Shown here: piece after piece, positions 27,336-36,704 of the stretch
How the letters are laid out: each line of letters starts with the position of its first letter
Position numbering within the stretch: the stretch's first letter is position 1
DNA from: Clostridia bacterium
GTDB lineage: Bacteria; Bacillota; Clostridia; Christensenellales; Borkfalkiaceae
Direction: 5' to 3'
Assembly (NCBI GenBank): GCA_017465865.1
Contig: JAFTVF010000006.1
Location: 222,040 to 286,039 of the forward strand
Length of the DNA: 64,000 bases
Translations under genes and position numbers: made by a program
Notes under the pieces: generated by a model
What the model was told of the DNA's origin: nothing
Seen by the model: the letters and a program-made list of their open reading frames with translations, nothing else
Database searches by the model: none

Positions 27336-27364
27336 ATTCTAATATAACCGACCTGAAAAGTCAA
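27336..27364 (-). promoter_or_regulatory. Promoter of acpP
   Basis: Leftward TTGACT (27359-27364), 17-bp spacer, TAGAAT (27336-27341). No FapR-type operator was seen. The leader holds a weak GTAAAT/ATTTAC dyad. Confidence 0.75.
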
Positions 27365-27377
27365 GCGATTTCGACGT

Positions 27378-29549
27378 TTATTTATTCTTCTTTTTCATCG
27401 TAAGCCCGATACGGTTTTTCTTGACGTCTACGTCCTTGATCCATACCTGTACGACTTGCCCGACTTTCAAGACCTCCGACGGGTGTTTGATATACCGCTC
27501 CGTGATCTCGGAGATATGCACCAAACCGTCCTGATGCACGCCGATATCGATAAACGCGCCGAAATCCACGACGTTACGGACCGTGCCTGTAAGCTCCATA
27601 CCCGTTTTCAAATCCTCAATCCCCATAACGTCTTTACGGAGCGTAGGCGCGGGCAAGCCCTCGCGGATATCCCGACCGGGTTTCATAAGCTCGGTAACGA
27701 TATCGTTCATCGTCGCTTTGTCAAGCTCGGTTTCTTTCGCCGCTTTATCCTCGCCGTAGGCTTTGATCTTATCGCGAAGATCGGAGATACGGCGCGCTTT
27801 TACGTCCTCTTTCGTATAGGAAAACAGGGAAAGTAATTTTTCGGCTTTTGCATAGGATTCGGGGTGTACAGCGGTGTTGTCGAGGATATTTTCCCCGCCG
27901 TCGATCCGCAAGAACCCTGCGCATTGCGTATACGCCTTCTCGCCGAGCTTGGGTACTTTCAAAAGCTGTTTTCTCGTCTTAAACCTGCCGTTTTCTTCGC
28001 GGTAAGCGACGATATTCTTCGCCACCGACGAATTCAGCCCCGCAACGAATTTCAAAAGCGACACGCTGGCGGTATTCAGATCCACGCCCACGCTGTTTAC
28101 GCAGTCCTCTAAAACGCCCGAAAGCGCGCCGTCTAAGCGTTTTTCGTTCATATCGTGCTGGTACTGCCCAACGCCGATGGATTTCGGGTCGATCTTGATC
28201 AGCTCCGCAAGCGGGTCTTGCAAACGCCGCGCGATCGATACCGCGCTTCGCGCCGTTACGTCGTAATCGGGGAATTCCTCCGCACCGAGCGCGCTTGCCG
28301 AATACACGGACGCGCCCGCTTCGTTGACGATGACGTAGCCGACTTCCCGACCCGTTTCCGCTTTGATTTCTTTGATCAGCTCGGCAATGAAAATCTCGCT
28401 TTCCTTGCTCGCCGTGCCGTTACCGCAGGAAATGACCTCGACGCCGTGTTTTGCGATCAGGGCTTTGAGTACGGTTTTTGCTTCTTCCGTCTTATTCTGG
28501 GGTGGCGTGGGGAATACGACCGTTTTGTCGAGCACCTTGCCCGTGCCGTCTACCACGCAAATTTTACAGCCCGTACGGAACGCGGGGTCCCAGCCCATCG
28601 TGATCTTGTCTTTGACGGGCGGTTGCATCAGCAGAGGTTTCAAATTGAGCTCGAACATTTTAATCGCCTGTTCGCTCGCCGTTTCAAAGAGCTGCGAACG
28701 CACCTCTCTTTCCACCGACGGCGCAATCAGACGGTCGTAACCGTCCTCCGCGGCTTCTTTTACGATTTTACTGCTCTCTCCGCCGTCTTTGAGGAAGCTC
28801 GCAGCCGTGATACGCTTTGCAAAATCAGTATCCACGACGATAGAAACTTTCAAAAATTCTTCCTTTTCACCGCGGTTGAGCGCCAAAACACGGTGGCTCT
28901 TGACCTCGCTGACGGGTTCGGCGTAGTCCGCGTACATACCGTAGGTCTTTTTCTCGTCCGCCTCGGCTTTGCCCTTGGCGTACGACGAGGTGATTTCGCC
29001 GTGATTGAAGAAGAAATTACGCAGCTTTTTACGCGTTGCCGCGTCGTCGGAAATGATCTCCGCAATGATATCCCTTGCGCCGTCGATCGCCTCGGTTACC
29101 GTCGCTACCTCGCCCGAAAGATAGTTTTCCGCTTCCGCGGTAACGGACAGCGTTTTGTCCTGTTTCAAAATCCTGTCGGCAAGCGGCTGCAAGCCTTTTG
29201 CAATCGCGACCGAAGCGCGGGTTTTGCGTTTTTGTTTATACGGGCGGTAAATATCCTCCACCTCGGTAAGCGTTACCGCTTTGCCGAGCGCGGCGGTGAT
29301 CTCGTCCGTCATTTTGCCTTGCTCTGTGATTGCGCTTACAACTTCTTCCTTGCGTTTTTCAAGGTTACGCAAATATGTAAGACGGTCGAACAGCTCGCGT
29401 AAGACCTGATCGTCGCACGCGCCCGTCATCTCCTTTCTGTATCGCGCGATAAACGGAATGGTATTCCCCTCGTCGATCAGGGAAACGATATTCTTTGCGT
29501 GGGTGGGGTTGAGGTTAAATTCCGAAGTGATCGTTTGTAAAATGTCCAT
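27378..29549 (-). CDS. tex: Tex family RNA-binding transcription accessory protein
   Basis: This 723-residue protein matches the Tex/Spt6-like family. Domain order: N-terminal helical region (IPFIARYRKEMTGACDDQVL), YqgF-like RNase H fold (MGWDPAFRTGCKICVVDGTG), helix-hairpin-helix region (GVDLNTASVSLLKFVAGLN) and a C-terminal S1 RNA-binding domain (GTVRNVVDFGAFIDIGVHQD) with a basic tail. Tex proteins bind nucleic acids and influence transcription and RNA turnover; the exact role is not settled. AAGGAAAT precedes the ATG. It follows the DNA glycosylase gene by 26 nt. Confidence 0.95.
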   Translation of the reverse strand: MDILQTITSEFNLNPTHAKNIVSLIDEGNTIPFIARYRKEMTGACDDQVLRELFDRLTYLRNLEKRKEEVVSAITEQGKMTDEITAALGKAVTLTEVEDIYRPYKQKRKTRASVAIAKGLQPLADRILKQDKTLSVTAEAENYLSGEVATVTEAIDGARDIIAEIISDDAATRKKLRNFFFNHGEITSSYAKGKAEADEKKTYGMYADYAEPVSEVKSHRVLALNRGEKEEFLKVSIVVDTDFAKRITAASFLKDGGESSKIVKEAAEDGYDRLIAPSVEREVRSQLFETASEQAIKMFELNLKPLLMQPPVKDKITMGWDPAFRTGCKICVVDGTGKVLDKTVVFPTPPQNKTEEAKTVLKALIAKHGVEVISCGNGTASKESEIFIAELIKEIKAETGREVGYVIVNEAGASVYSASALGAEEFPDYDVTARSAVSIARRLQDPLAELIKIDPKSIGVGQYQHDMNEKRLDGALSGVLEDCVNSVGVDLNTASVSLLKFVAGLNSSVAKNIVAYREENGRFKTRKQLLKVPKLGEKAYTQCAGFLRIDGGENILDNTAVHPESYAKAEKLLSLFSYTKEDVKARRISDLRDKIKAYGEDKAAKETELDKATMNDIVTELMKPGRDIREGLPAPTLRKDVMGIEDLKTGMELTGTVRNVVDFGAFIDIGVHQDGLVHISEITERYIKHPSEVLKVGQVVQVWIKDVDVKKNRIGLTMKKKNK

Positions 29550-29575
29550 AATTTTTTATTTCCTTATAATAATCT

Positions 29576-30058
29576 CTATTTGAATACGCCGTCCAACGCC
29601 TGCGACCAGACCTCTTTCCGATACCGCGGATTTGCGGGGCTGGTGGACGGCATCTTTTGATAAGGGATATTGATATCCGCATAATGCCGTAAGAACAGCT
29701 CGTAGGCAAGCGTGCCGTTTAATAATATTTTCTCGATCGGGGCTTTGCATAATATCTCGTTAAGATCCGCCACTTCGGCGTTTTTCACCGACGCGTCCGC
29801 CGAGCCATTGATCTCGCACGCGACGACCATATCCCAAAGCGCGATCTTACGGCGGGAAAGAAAGTCCCGTTTCCCGTCCGTCGTTTCGGGGATATCTTCC
29901 CCGAAATATCCGCAGAGCATACCCCAGAAACGGTTTTGCTTGTTCCCGTAATAGAACTCGATCTGACGGCTTTTGACCGACGGAAAACTGCCTAATATCA
30001 ATACTCTGCTCTCGCTGTCGAACACGGGCGCAAAGCCCGTTTTTCTATCCGTCGTCAT
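29576..30058 (-). CDS. DNA-deoxyinosine/uracil glycosylase family protein
   Basis: The 160-residue protein belongs to the uracil-DNA glycosylase superfamily, hypoxanthine-DNA glycosylase type: motif 1 ILGSFPSVKSRQ, then FYYGNKQNRFWGML, and the C-terminal motif MPSTSPANPRY. It removes deaminated purines, starting base-excision repair. Its ATG overlaps the stop codon of the M16 peptidase gene by 4 nt, indicating coupled translation. Confidence 0.88.
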   Translation of the reverse strand: MTTDRKTGFAPVFDSESRVLILGSFPSVKSRQIEFYYGNKQNRFWGMLCGYFGEDIPETTDGKRDFLSRRKIALWDMVVACEINGSADASVKNAEVADLNEILCKAPIEKILLNGTLAYELFLRHYADINIPYQKMPSTSPANPRYRKEVWSQALDGVFK

Positions 30059-31293
30059 AACGCAAACGGTTGGTCCGTATTGCCGATCAGCGCAACCGCT
30101 TTATCGCGTTCGTCGAACATAACCGAAAGCACTTCCTGCGCCTTGTCGTAGGTCATCGCGTTGATCCGAGCAAGTTTGTCCTCGAAATCGAAAATTTCGT
30201 TGAAATACAGCATATATTTCCCGTACAGGAGCATTTGCGCGTTGCTGCTTTCGTTGCTGAAAAACATCCCCGATTTCATTTGCTCGCGGCTGCGCAGAAA
30301 CTCCTCCTCGGTGATCCCTTTGTCTTTCATCGTTTTCACGACCTCGGAAATCGCCTCGTACGCCTCGTCCGCGTGCGCGGGGTTGACCCCTGCGTAGATA
30401 TTCAAAGAGGCACATTCGGGGAATGCGGAAAGATAGGAATACACCGAATAGGCAAGACCGCGCTTTTCGCGGACTTCCTGAAAAAGCCGCGCGCTCATCG
30501 AACCGCCTAAAATTCCGTTGATCGCGCCGACCATATCTTCGCGCTCGTCGCCGCGAGGCACGGACGGATACGCGATGGCGATATGCATTTGCTCGATGGG
30601 TTTTCTTTTCACAAGGCTTTTGCGTTGCATGACGATTTTCGGCGTACGCGTTTCGAATTTGCCCGTTTCAAGCGTGCCGAAATAGCTTTCCACAAGCGCT
30701 TGCGCCGTTTGCGGATCGATTCCGCCCGCGAATGAGATCACGATATTTTCGGGGCAGTATCTGGCTTTTTTATAACGCTGAATATCCTCTACCGTAAAGC
30801 CTTTGATATTTTTCGACGGACCGAGGATATTTCTGCCGTAGTTTTCCGTGCCGTAAAACGCGCGGGCGAGCAAATCCAAACAAAGATCCTCGGGGGTGTC
30901 CTCGTTCATGGAAATCTCTTCGCAAACGACCCCTTTTTCCCGTTCCATTTCCTCTTCGGGAAAGGTCGAATTCAAAAACAGATCGGACAGCAATTCGAAA
31001 CAAGCCGAGGTATGGTCGGTGGTGCATTTGGAATAATAACAGGTAAGGTCCTTACCCGTGAAAGCGTTTACCTGCGCGCCCAGACGGTCGAACGCGTCGG
31101 AAATTTCGAACGCGTTGCGTTTTTTCGTGCCTTTGAACTGCATGTGCTCGATAAAATGCGAAATGCCGTCCTCCGCATCCGTTTCCGCGCAAGAGCCTGT
31201 GCCGACGAGGATACCCATCGTTACGGACATGAGGCCTTGCATTTGTTTTACGACGAGCCGAAGCCCGTTTTCGTATCTTTTTTCGTATACCAT
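30055..31293 (-). CDS. M16 family zinc peptidase (insulinase type)
   Basis: The protein has 412 residues. The inverted zinc motif HFIEH (H46, E49, H50) is followed by the downstream glutamate region (NEDTPEDLCLDLLARAFY). The C-terminal half has the R-Y pair typical of active M16B subunits (REKRGLAYSVYSYL). Related proteins (YmfH, PepR/MlpA types) act in the cytoplasm on peptides. The ATG begins immediately after the stop of the deacetylase-like gene, with AAGGA upstream. Confidence 0.93.
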   Translation of the reverse strand: MVYEKRYENGLRLVVKQMQGLMSVTMGILVGTGSCAETDAEDGISHFIEHMQFKGTKKRNAFEISDAFDRLGAQVNAFTGKDLTCYYSKCTTDHTSACFELLSDLFLNSTFPEEEMEREKGVVCEEISMNEDTPEDLCLDLLARAFYGTENYGRNILGPSKNIKGFTVEDIQRYKKARYCPENIVISFAGGIDPQTAQALVESYFGTLETGKFETRTPKIVMQRKSLVKRKPIEQMHIAIAYPSVPRGDEREDMVGAINGILGGSMSARLFQEVREKRGLAYSVYSYLSAFPECASLNIYAGVNPAHADEAYEAISEVVKTMKDKGITEEEFLRSREQMKSGMFFSNESSNAQMLLYGKYMLYFNEIFDFEDKLARINAMTYDKAQEVLSVMFDERDKAVALIGNTDQPFAL

Positions 31294-32034
31294 TTATCCT
31301 TTCTCCTGTAAATTCTCCGAAACGGTTACCGCTTTCAGAGAATGATTCTCGTAATATTTTAAGATATCGCCGAGCGCGTCCGCCGTTTCTTTCATCGGAT
31401 GCATCAGCACGAAATCCCCTATTTTGACGTCTTTCGTGGCGCGGGTATAGATAATCGAGGCGTTTTTATCCCGCCAATCGATCGTATCCCGCGACCAAAG
31501 CACCGTTTTCATGCCCAGCGCTTTGCAAGCGGAAAGCATATCGTTGCCGTAAGAGCCGGACGGTGGTGCGAACAGCGTAGGGGTATAGCCCGTTGCCAGC
31601 TCGACAAACTTGTTGCAATCGTTGATCTCCTTTTGGTTTTGCACGAGGTTTAATTTTTTATGGTCTTTGTGAAAATACCCGTGATTGCCAAGCTCGTGCC
31701 CCGCCTCGTAGATCGCGCGCAGACAATCGGTGTTGTCGTCCGCCCAACAACCGCCGATAAAAAAGGTGGCTTTGGCGTTATGCGCCGACAGAGTATCGAG
31801 AATACGGTACACCTCGTCCGTACCCCAATACACGTTGAACATAAGGGAAACCCCGACGGCGGTATCGCCCGCGCTGCGGTAGATTTCCGTATTCTCCCCG
31901 CCTGCCGTTACCTCGTCCGTTTGCGAGGCAAGACAGAGCGCGCCGATGGATAACACGAGCACGCTTAACACGAGATTTGACGCGATTTTCAGCTTTAAGG
32001 TTTGAAGATTTTGACGATTTTTCCGTTTTGACAC
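31294..32034 (-). CDS. Polysaccharide deacetylase-like protein (PdaB type), catalytic Asp replaced
   Basis: The protein has 246 residues from a GTG at 32034 that has AGGTG 6 nt upstream (a GTG 9 nt earlier lacks a good site). An N-terminal membrane helix (VLSVLVLSIGALCLAS) suggests a tethered outer-surface enzyme. The NodB fold is clear: ATFFIGGCWADDN, HELGNHGYFHKDHKKL (the H-x(3)-H metal ligands), FAPPSGSYGND and the C-terminal FVLMHP. The first motif, normally TFDDG or TFDxxWG, reads LMFNVYWG, so the catalytic/metal aspartate is Asn67. PdaB-type proteins are known from spore cortex or cell-wall modification. Activity is doubtful here. Confidence 0.8.
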   Translation of the reverse strand: MSKRKNRQNLQTLKLKIASNLVLSVLVLSIGALCLASQTDEVTAGGENTEIYRSAGDTAVGVSLMFNVYWGTDEVYRILDTLSAHNAKATFFIGGCWADDNTDCLRAIYEAGHELGNHGYFHKDHKKLNLVQNQKEINDCNKFVELATGYTPTLFAPPSGSYGNDMLSACKALGMKTVLWSRDTIDWRDKNASIIYTRATKDVKIGDFVLMHPMKETADALGDILKYYENHSLKAVTVSENLQEKG

Positions 32035-32097
32035 CGTGCACACCTCGAAAAAAAGAGTTTATTCTATCCTATTTTCTTTTTTTCGCGGTTATGCGCT

Positions 32098-34482
32098 TTA
32101 TTTGATTTTCACGACCGTAACGCCCGTTTCTCCCTCGCCGTATTTCCCCAAACGGAATTCCGCGACGTTCTTATGCGTACGCAAGAAATCGTGGATACCC
32201 GCGCGGAGCTTGCCCGTGCCCACGCCGTGTACGATGCGTACTTCTTCCAAATTTGAGATCACCGCCCCGTCGATAAACGCCTCCACGTCGGGCAACGCCT
32301 CGTGCACCGTCTTACCGATCACGTTGATTTCCAGCGCAGACATCGGCTTGGGCGCGAGCGTTTTGGTGATTTGTACCTTATCCTTTTGCGCTTTCTTCTT
32401 AGCAGTTTGTGCGGTTTGTCCGCCGATTACAACCGAAAGTTCGGAAATTTTACTGCGAACGCGGATATTTCCGCATAACACCTCCGCTTCCCCTTTTTGC
32501 AAGCGTATGCACTGCACCGTGCCTTCCTGCGCGATATTGTTTACGAATACTTTCGCTCCCACTTTTAACTCAGTTGCTTTCACAGGCTCGTAGCGCGTAG
32601 GGAAATCCTCCTCGGCTTCGCTTTCGTACGCCTTATCCGCCAGCTTGTTTTTCAGCGTGCGCGCTCGTATCAGATCGCTTTCCGAAACGCTCTCTTTGGC
32701 GAAAATCTCCTCGATCTCCCGTAAAAGCCCCTCTGCCTCAAAAGTACGGTCGTTGATAATCCGCCTCGCTTCCGCTTTCGCCGATACGGACAGTTTTTCC
32801 TTTTCCTTTTTCAGCCGTTCGCGCTCTACTTCCAGCTCTTTGAGCTTTTCCCGCCATTCCGTTTTCATGCGGTTGGCTTCTACGAGCGTTTCTTCGGCTT
32901 TGATACGGCTTTCCTCGGCACTGCGCACGATATGCTCGAACTTCTGCGCCCCCTCCGAAAGATTAGCAAGCGCGTCCTGTAAAATACTCTCTTTCAGACC
33001 CAAACGCCGAGAAATCGCTAAGGCGTTGCTCGACCCCGGCAAGCCGATATGCATGGCGTACAAGGGTTGCAGAGTGTCCGCGTCAAACTCCATACAGGCG
33101 TTTTCGATGCCTTGTGCAGAGAATGCAAATTCTTTCAAAGCCGTATAATGCGTGGTAACGACGCCCGTACAGCCCCGCGTTAATAAATGCGAAACGATGG
33201 CTTTGGCAAGCGCCTGTCCCTCGTCGGGGTCAGTACCTCCGCCCAGCTCGTCGATGAGCACCAAGCTGTTTTTATCCGCGCGATCGACGATATGGATAAT
33301 GTTCGTGATATGCGACGAGAAGGTGGAAAGGCTTTCCTCGATACTCTGCGCGTCGCCGAGGTCGCAATACACCTCGTTGAACACGGACAACACCGCGCGT
33401 TTTGCGGGCACGAACAGACCGCACATTGCCATCATACAGAACAGCCCGACCATTTTCAAGGTAACCGTTTTACCGCCCGTGTTCGGACCGCTGATCAACA
33501 GGAAACGGTAATCCTTGCCCAAAGCAAGACTGACGGGAACGACCTTTTTCCGATCGATGAGCGGATGTCTGCCCATATCGATCGCAATAACCCCATCGCC
33601 GTTGATTTCGGGCAGCGTACAGCCGAGCTTATACCCGTATTCTGCGCGGGCGTACGCGCAATCTATCTCTTCTAACGCCTTGATATCCGCAATCAGCTCG
33701 TCGCCCATAAACCCGACCCGTCGGGACAGCTCGCCTAAAATGCGTTCTACCTCCTCCCGCTCGTCTACGGCAAGAGAACGCAGCTCGTTGTTCATTTCCA
33801 AAACCTCTTCGGGTTCGATGAAAAAGGTTGCGCCGCTTGCGGAACGGTCGTGGATAAAGCCTTTGATATTGCGTTTATATTCGGCGCGGACGGGCAACAC
33901 GTAACGGTTGTCGCGCATTGTAACGATCCCGTCTTGCAGGTATTTCCCCTCCGTGCCCGTCAGATATTCGGCAAGCCGCGCGCGGATACGCTCGTTCAAG
34001 AGCCGTATTTCCCGACGAACGCTATACAGCTTGTCGCTGGCATAATCGCTCACTTCCGTATCGCTTAAAATTTTCGTGCGGATATCCTCTTCGAGGTTTT
34101 CGTCGAAATACAAACGGTCGGCAAGCTCTTTCATAGCCGTAATCTCTTCGTCCGTTACCGATACGATACTCTTATGCGCAATGCGCGTGGAACGGAGCAG
34201 ATTTTCCGTTTTCAACAGCTCGCCGCAGGAAAGTGCCGAGCCTTTTTTCGCGCGCGTGAGTTCGTCCGTAAACGGCGGAAAATATTCTATCTTGGAAATG
34301 CCGTACTGAAAGAGCAGCTTCATACTCTCTTCCGTCATTTTCAAGCGCCGACGGGTTTCGGAAGTCTCGGAAGACGGGCGCAGGGCGTTCACTTTCCGTT
34401 TCCCGCCCTCCGTTACCGCATATTCCGCCGCAAGCGCGAGAATTTTATTCAGTTCGGTTTTTTCTATCGCTCTTTCGTTCAT
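32098..34482 (-). CDS. mutS2: MutS2 family protein
   Basis: This 794-residue protein has the MutS2 layout: MutS-like core without the mismatch-recognition domain, ATPase with Walker A ISGPNTGGKTVTL and Walker B LVLIDELGGGTDPDEG, a long coiled coil (about 520-610, LKELEVERERLKKEKEKL) and a C-terminal Smr domain (IVHGVGTGKLRAGIHDFL). MutS2 acts on recombination intermediates or rescues collided ribosomes (both described in the literature). In the Smr domain the usual L-D-x-R motif reads INVIGKT, so nuclease activity of that domain may be absent. It lies 12 nt after the U32 gene in the long operon. Confidence 0.95.
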   Translation of the reverse strand: MNERAIEKTELNKILALAAEYAVTEGGKRKVNALRPSSETSETRRRLKMTEESMKLLFQYGISKIEYFPPFTDELTRAKKGSALSCGELLKTENLLRSTRIAHKSIVSVTDEEITAMKELADRLYFDENLEEDIRTKILSDTEVSDYASDKLYSVRREIRLLNERIRARLAEYLTGTEGKYLQDGIVTMRDNRYVLPVRAEYKRNIKGFIHDRSASGATFFIEPEEVLEMNNELRSLAVDEREEVERILGELSRRVGFMGDELIADIKALEEIDCAYARAEYGYKLGCTLPEINGDGVIAIDMGRHPLIDRKKVVPVSLALGKDYRFLLISGPNTGGKTVTLKMVGLFCMMAMCGLFVPAKRAVLSVFNEVYCDLGDAQSIEESLSTFSSHITNIIHIVDRADKNSLVLIDELGGGTDPDEGQALAKAIVSHLLTRGCTGVVTTHYTALKEFAFSAQGIENACMEFDADTLQPLYAMHIGLPGSSNALAISRRLGLKESILQDALANLSEGAQKFEHIVRSAEESRIKAEETLVEANRMKTEWREKLKELEVERERLKKEKEKLSVSAKAEARRIINDRTFEAEGLLREIEEIFAKESVSESDLIRARTLKNKLADKAYESEAEEDFPTRYEPVKATELKVGAKVFVNNIAQEGTVQCIRLQKGEAEVLCGNIRVRSKISELSVVIGGQTAQTAKKKAQKDKVQITKTLAPKPMSALEINVIGKTVHEALPDVEAFIDGAVISNLEEVRIVHGVGTGKLRAGIHDFLRTHKNVAEFRLGKYGEGETGVTVVKIK

Positions 34483-34494
34483 CTTCGTCCTTTG

Positions 34495-36699
34495 TCAGAG
34501 CACTCCGCGTTTGTAATGCCCCGAGGTATGATTTTTATACACTGTTTTTTGCGCCTGTTCGTCGTTTTTTGCCGCGATCGCTTGTTCCTTGTCTGCTACA
34601 AGGGTCAAATCGAGTAATTGTCCCGCTCCTTTCACGCCTTTTCCGATCAGCTCCGCGCAGTTGTAGACCTCGAACCGACAGCTACCGTCCGCCGCAAGAT
34701 ATCTGCGTACGGGGAATACGCGGCCGTTTTCGTCCGTCAAGGTATACACCCGTTTTTTATCGCAAACCTTGCAGGTCTTTCCGAACGGGCAATAACAAAG
34801 CTCCATAATTTTGATACCGCCCGAGGCGAGCGCGAACGCTTTTTCGCCCCGCAACGCCGCCGCTTCTTCCGCGTTGGCTTCTTTGGAGATCGTATAGTAC
34901 GCTACGCGTTCGTCTTGGAGAAGCTCGGATACGGACACGGCGTTGATAAGGTGAAAGCCCGTGCCCGCAAAAACCTTTATCCCGTTTTCTTTCGCAAATA
35001 CCAGCGCGCCGTAGTTTTCGGCGTATACGCCGTCGATTGCCGTTTCTTTTAAGCGTTCTTGTAAGGATTGCAGGTCGTTTTCCGTCGCAAAGGCGGGATA
35101 ATAGAGATATTTTTCAAAGCTCCCGTTTTTGAAACTTTCGGGAAGCTCCGCTCGGCAATCGTCGGGCTTGTATATCGCGATATCCGAGAAAACGCCCGTA
35201 AAATCGGTGGCGATCACCGCCCTTTTTCCGTTTTCGCCCGTTATTTTTTCTGCCTGCAAAGGTTGATATTCCGTTTTCCGTCCGCGCGCCGTTTCTTCTA
35301 CAACAGCGGAATACAACGATCGGCGCAAAGCGTTTAATTCCGATTTCGGGATAAAAATATTACCTTGGATATCTACATTGTCAAACTCGACTGCCACGGG
35401 CAGACCGTCCGTTTTCAAAAAACAGGTTGTAAGCTCTTCTGGCGTCAAAGGTCGGCTGTTTGCCGATTGCAGAGGCCGAGTCCCCGCGAAACGGATATTT
35501 CCACATTCCACGACGGGCGTTTCCCCCTCGTAAAAATACAGCGATACCGTTATTTTGCCCGATTTTTTGGGCTGTAATACCCGTTCGTTTACCGCCGTAT
35601 CCGTGGTTACGAACACGCCGTCGCCGTTTCTAAGACGGGTTTTCGAGGTGATCGTAAAAGTTTTCCCGTTCGTTTTATCGTACGTCGCACCGCCGATCTC
35701 TTTTCCGTCGCGCAAAATTTTGAACGCGTCGCCTTGGCGGGGCTTGAATGCGCTTTCCACGCAGTATTTACCGCCTACGACCTTGACAACGCCGACTTTT
35801 TCGCCCAAATGTCCCTGTACGGCAGGCGATAAAAACCGCTTGTCCTGCCCGAACGCAAGACCTTTCGTATAGTTACCGCGGTTGTAGGTGCGCTTCAAAT
35901 CGGACAATGCGCTCTCCTTGCCTTGCGTTCCGTCAAGCAGCGTACGATAATAGCGTACCGCCGCCGCGACGTATTCCGCGCGACGCATTCTGCCCTCGAT
36001 CTTAAACGAAACCACGCCGATATCCGCGAGCTTTCGGATATCCTCGCCCACGCAAAGATCAGACAGCGACAGCGCGTAATTTTTTTCCGTGTTGCCGTTT
36101 CGGTTGTACGCGTACAGCTTTCGGCAAGGTTGCTTGCATCTGCCGCGGTTACCGCTGTTCCCGCCTGCAAACGAGGAAAAATAGCACTGACCCGAAAACG
36201 AGGTGCAAAGCGCGCCTTGTACGAATACTTCCGTTTCGATAAATTCCGCGATCCGCGCTATCTCTGAAAGCGGGGTTTCCCGTGCAAGGATCACTCTTGA
36301 AAACCCGCATTCTTTGGCGAATTTCGCGCCCGCGAGATTGCAAACGCCCGCCTGCGTGCTAAGGTGCAGTACGATTTCGGGATACCGACGATGAATCGCC
36401 CGACCCAAAAGCGCGTCCTGTAAAATGATCGCGTCCGCGCCTAAGTTCCAAACGAGCAACAGCGTTTTGAGGAAGTCCTCCAACTCCCCGTCTTTGACGA
36501 TCGTATTCATCGCCACGTAAATTTTTACACCGCAAAAGCGGGCTTTTTGCACGATCGCGCGAAAAGCCGTTTCGTCAAAGTTCCCTGCGCTCTGACGGGC
36601 GGAAAAAGAGGAAAACCCCAGATATACGGCGTTTGCGCCGTTGTTGATCGCGGCTTTAGCGCACTCTGCGTTGCCTGCGGGTGCTAATAGTTCCAACAT
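34495..36699 (-). CDS. U32 family peptidase-like protein (RlhA/TrhP type)
   Basis: The 734-residue protein starts MLELLAPAGNAECAKAAI, the conserved N-terminus of the family, and carries the Cys-rich signature GALCTSFSGQCYFSSFAGGN followed by RGRCKQPCRK. Two more cysteines lie near the C-terminus (CPFGKTCKVCDKK). U32 proteins such as RlhA and TrhP hydroxylate 23S rRNA or tRNA and bind an iron-sulfur cluster through these cysteines; the old name collagenase is misleading. The large C-terminal extension matches the long form seen in Clostridia. It starts 6 nt after hprK. Confidence 0.9.
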   Translation of the reverse strand: MLELLAPAGNAECAKAAINNGANAVYLGFSSFSARQSAGNFDETAFRAIVQKARFCGVKIYVAMNTIVKDGELEDFLKTLLLVWNLGADAIILQDALLGRAIHRRYPEIVLHLSTQAGVCNLAGAKFAKECGFSRVILARETPLSEIARIAEFIETEVFVQGALCTSFSGQCYFSSFAGGNSGNRGRCKQPCRKLYAYNRNGNTEKNYALSLSDLCVGEDIRKLADIGVVSFKIEGRMRRAEYVAAAVRYYRTLLDGTQGKESALSDLKRTYNRGNYTKGLAFGQDKRFLSPAVQGHLGEKVGVVKVVGGKYCVESAFKPRQGDAFKILRDGKEIGGATYDKTNGKTFTITSKTRLRNGDGVFVTTDTAVNERVLQPKKSGKITVSLYFYEGETPVVECGNIRFAGTRPLQSANSRPLTPEELTTCFLKTDGLPVAVEFDNVDIQGNIFIPKSELNALRRSLYSAVVEETARGRKTEYQPLQAEKITGENGKRAVIATDFTGVFSDIAIYKPDDCRAELPESFKNGSFEKYLYYPAFATENDLQSLQERLKETAIDGVYAENYGALVFAKENGIKVFAGTGFHLINAVSVSELLQDERVAYYTISKEANAEEAAALRGEKAFALASGGIKIMELCYCPFGKTCKVCDKKRVYTLTDENGRVFPVRRYLAADGSCRFEVYNCAELIGKGVKGAGQLLDLTLVADKEQAIAAKNDEQAQKTVYKNHTSGHYKRGVL

Positions 36700-36704
36700 T
36701 CGTT

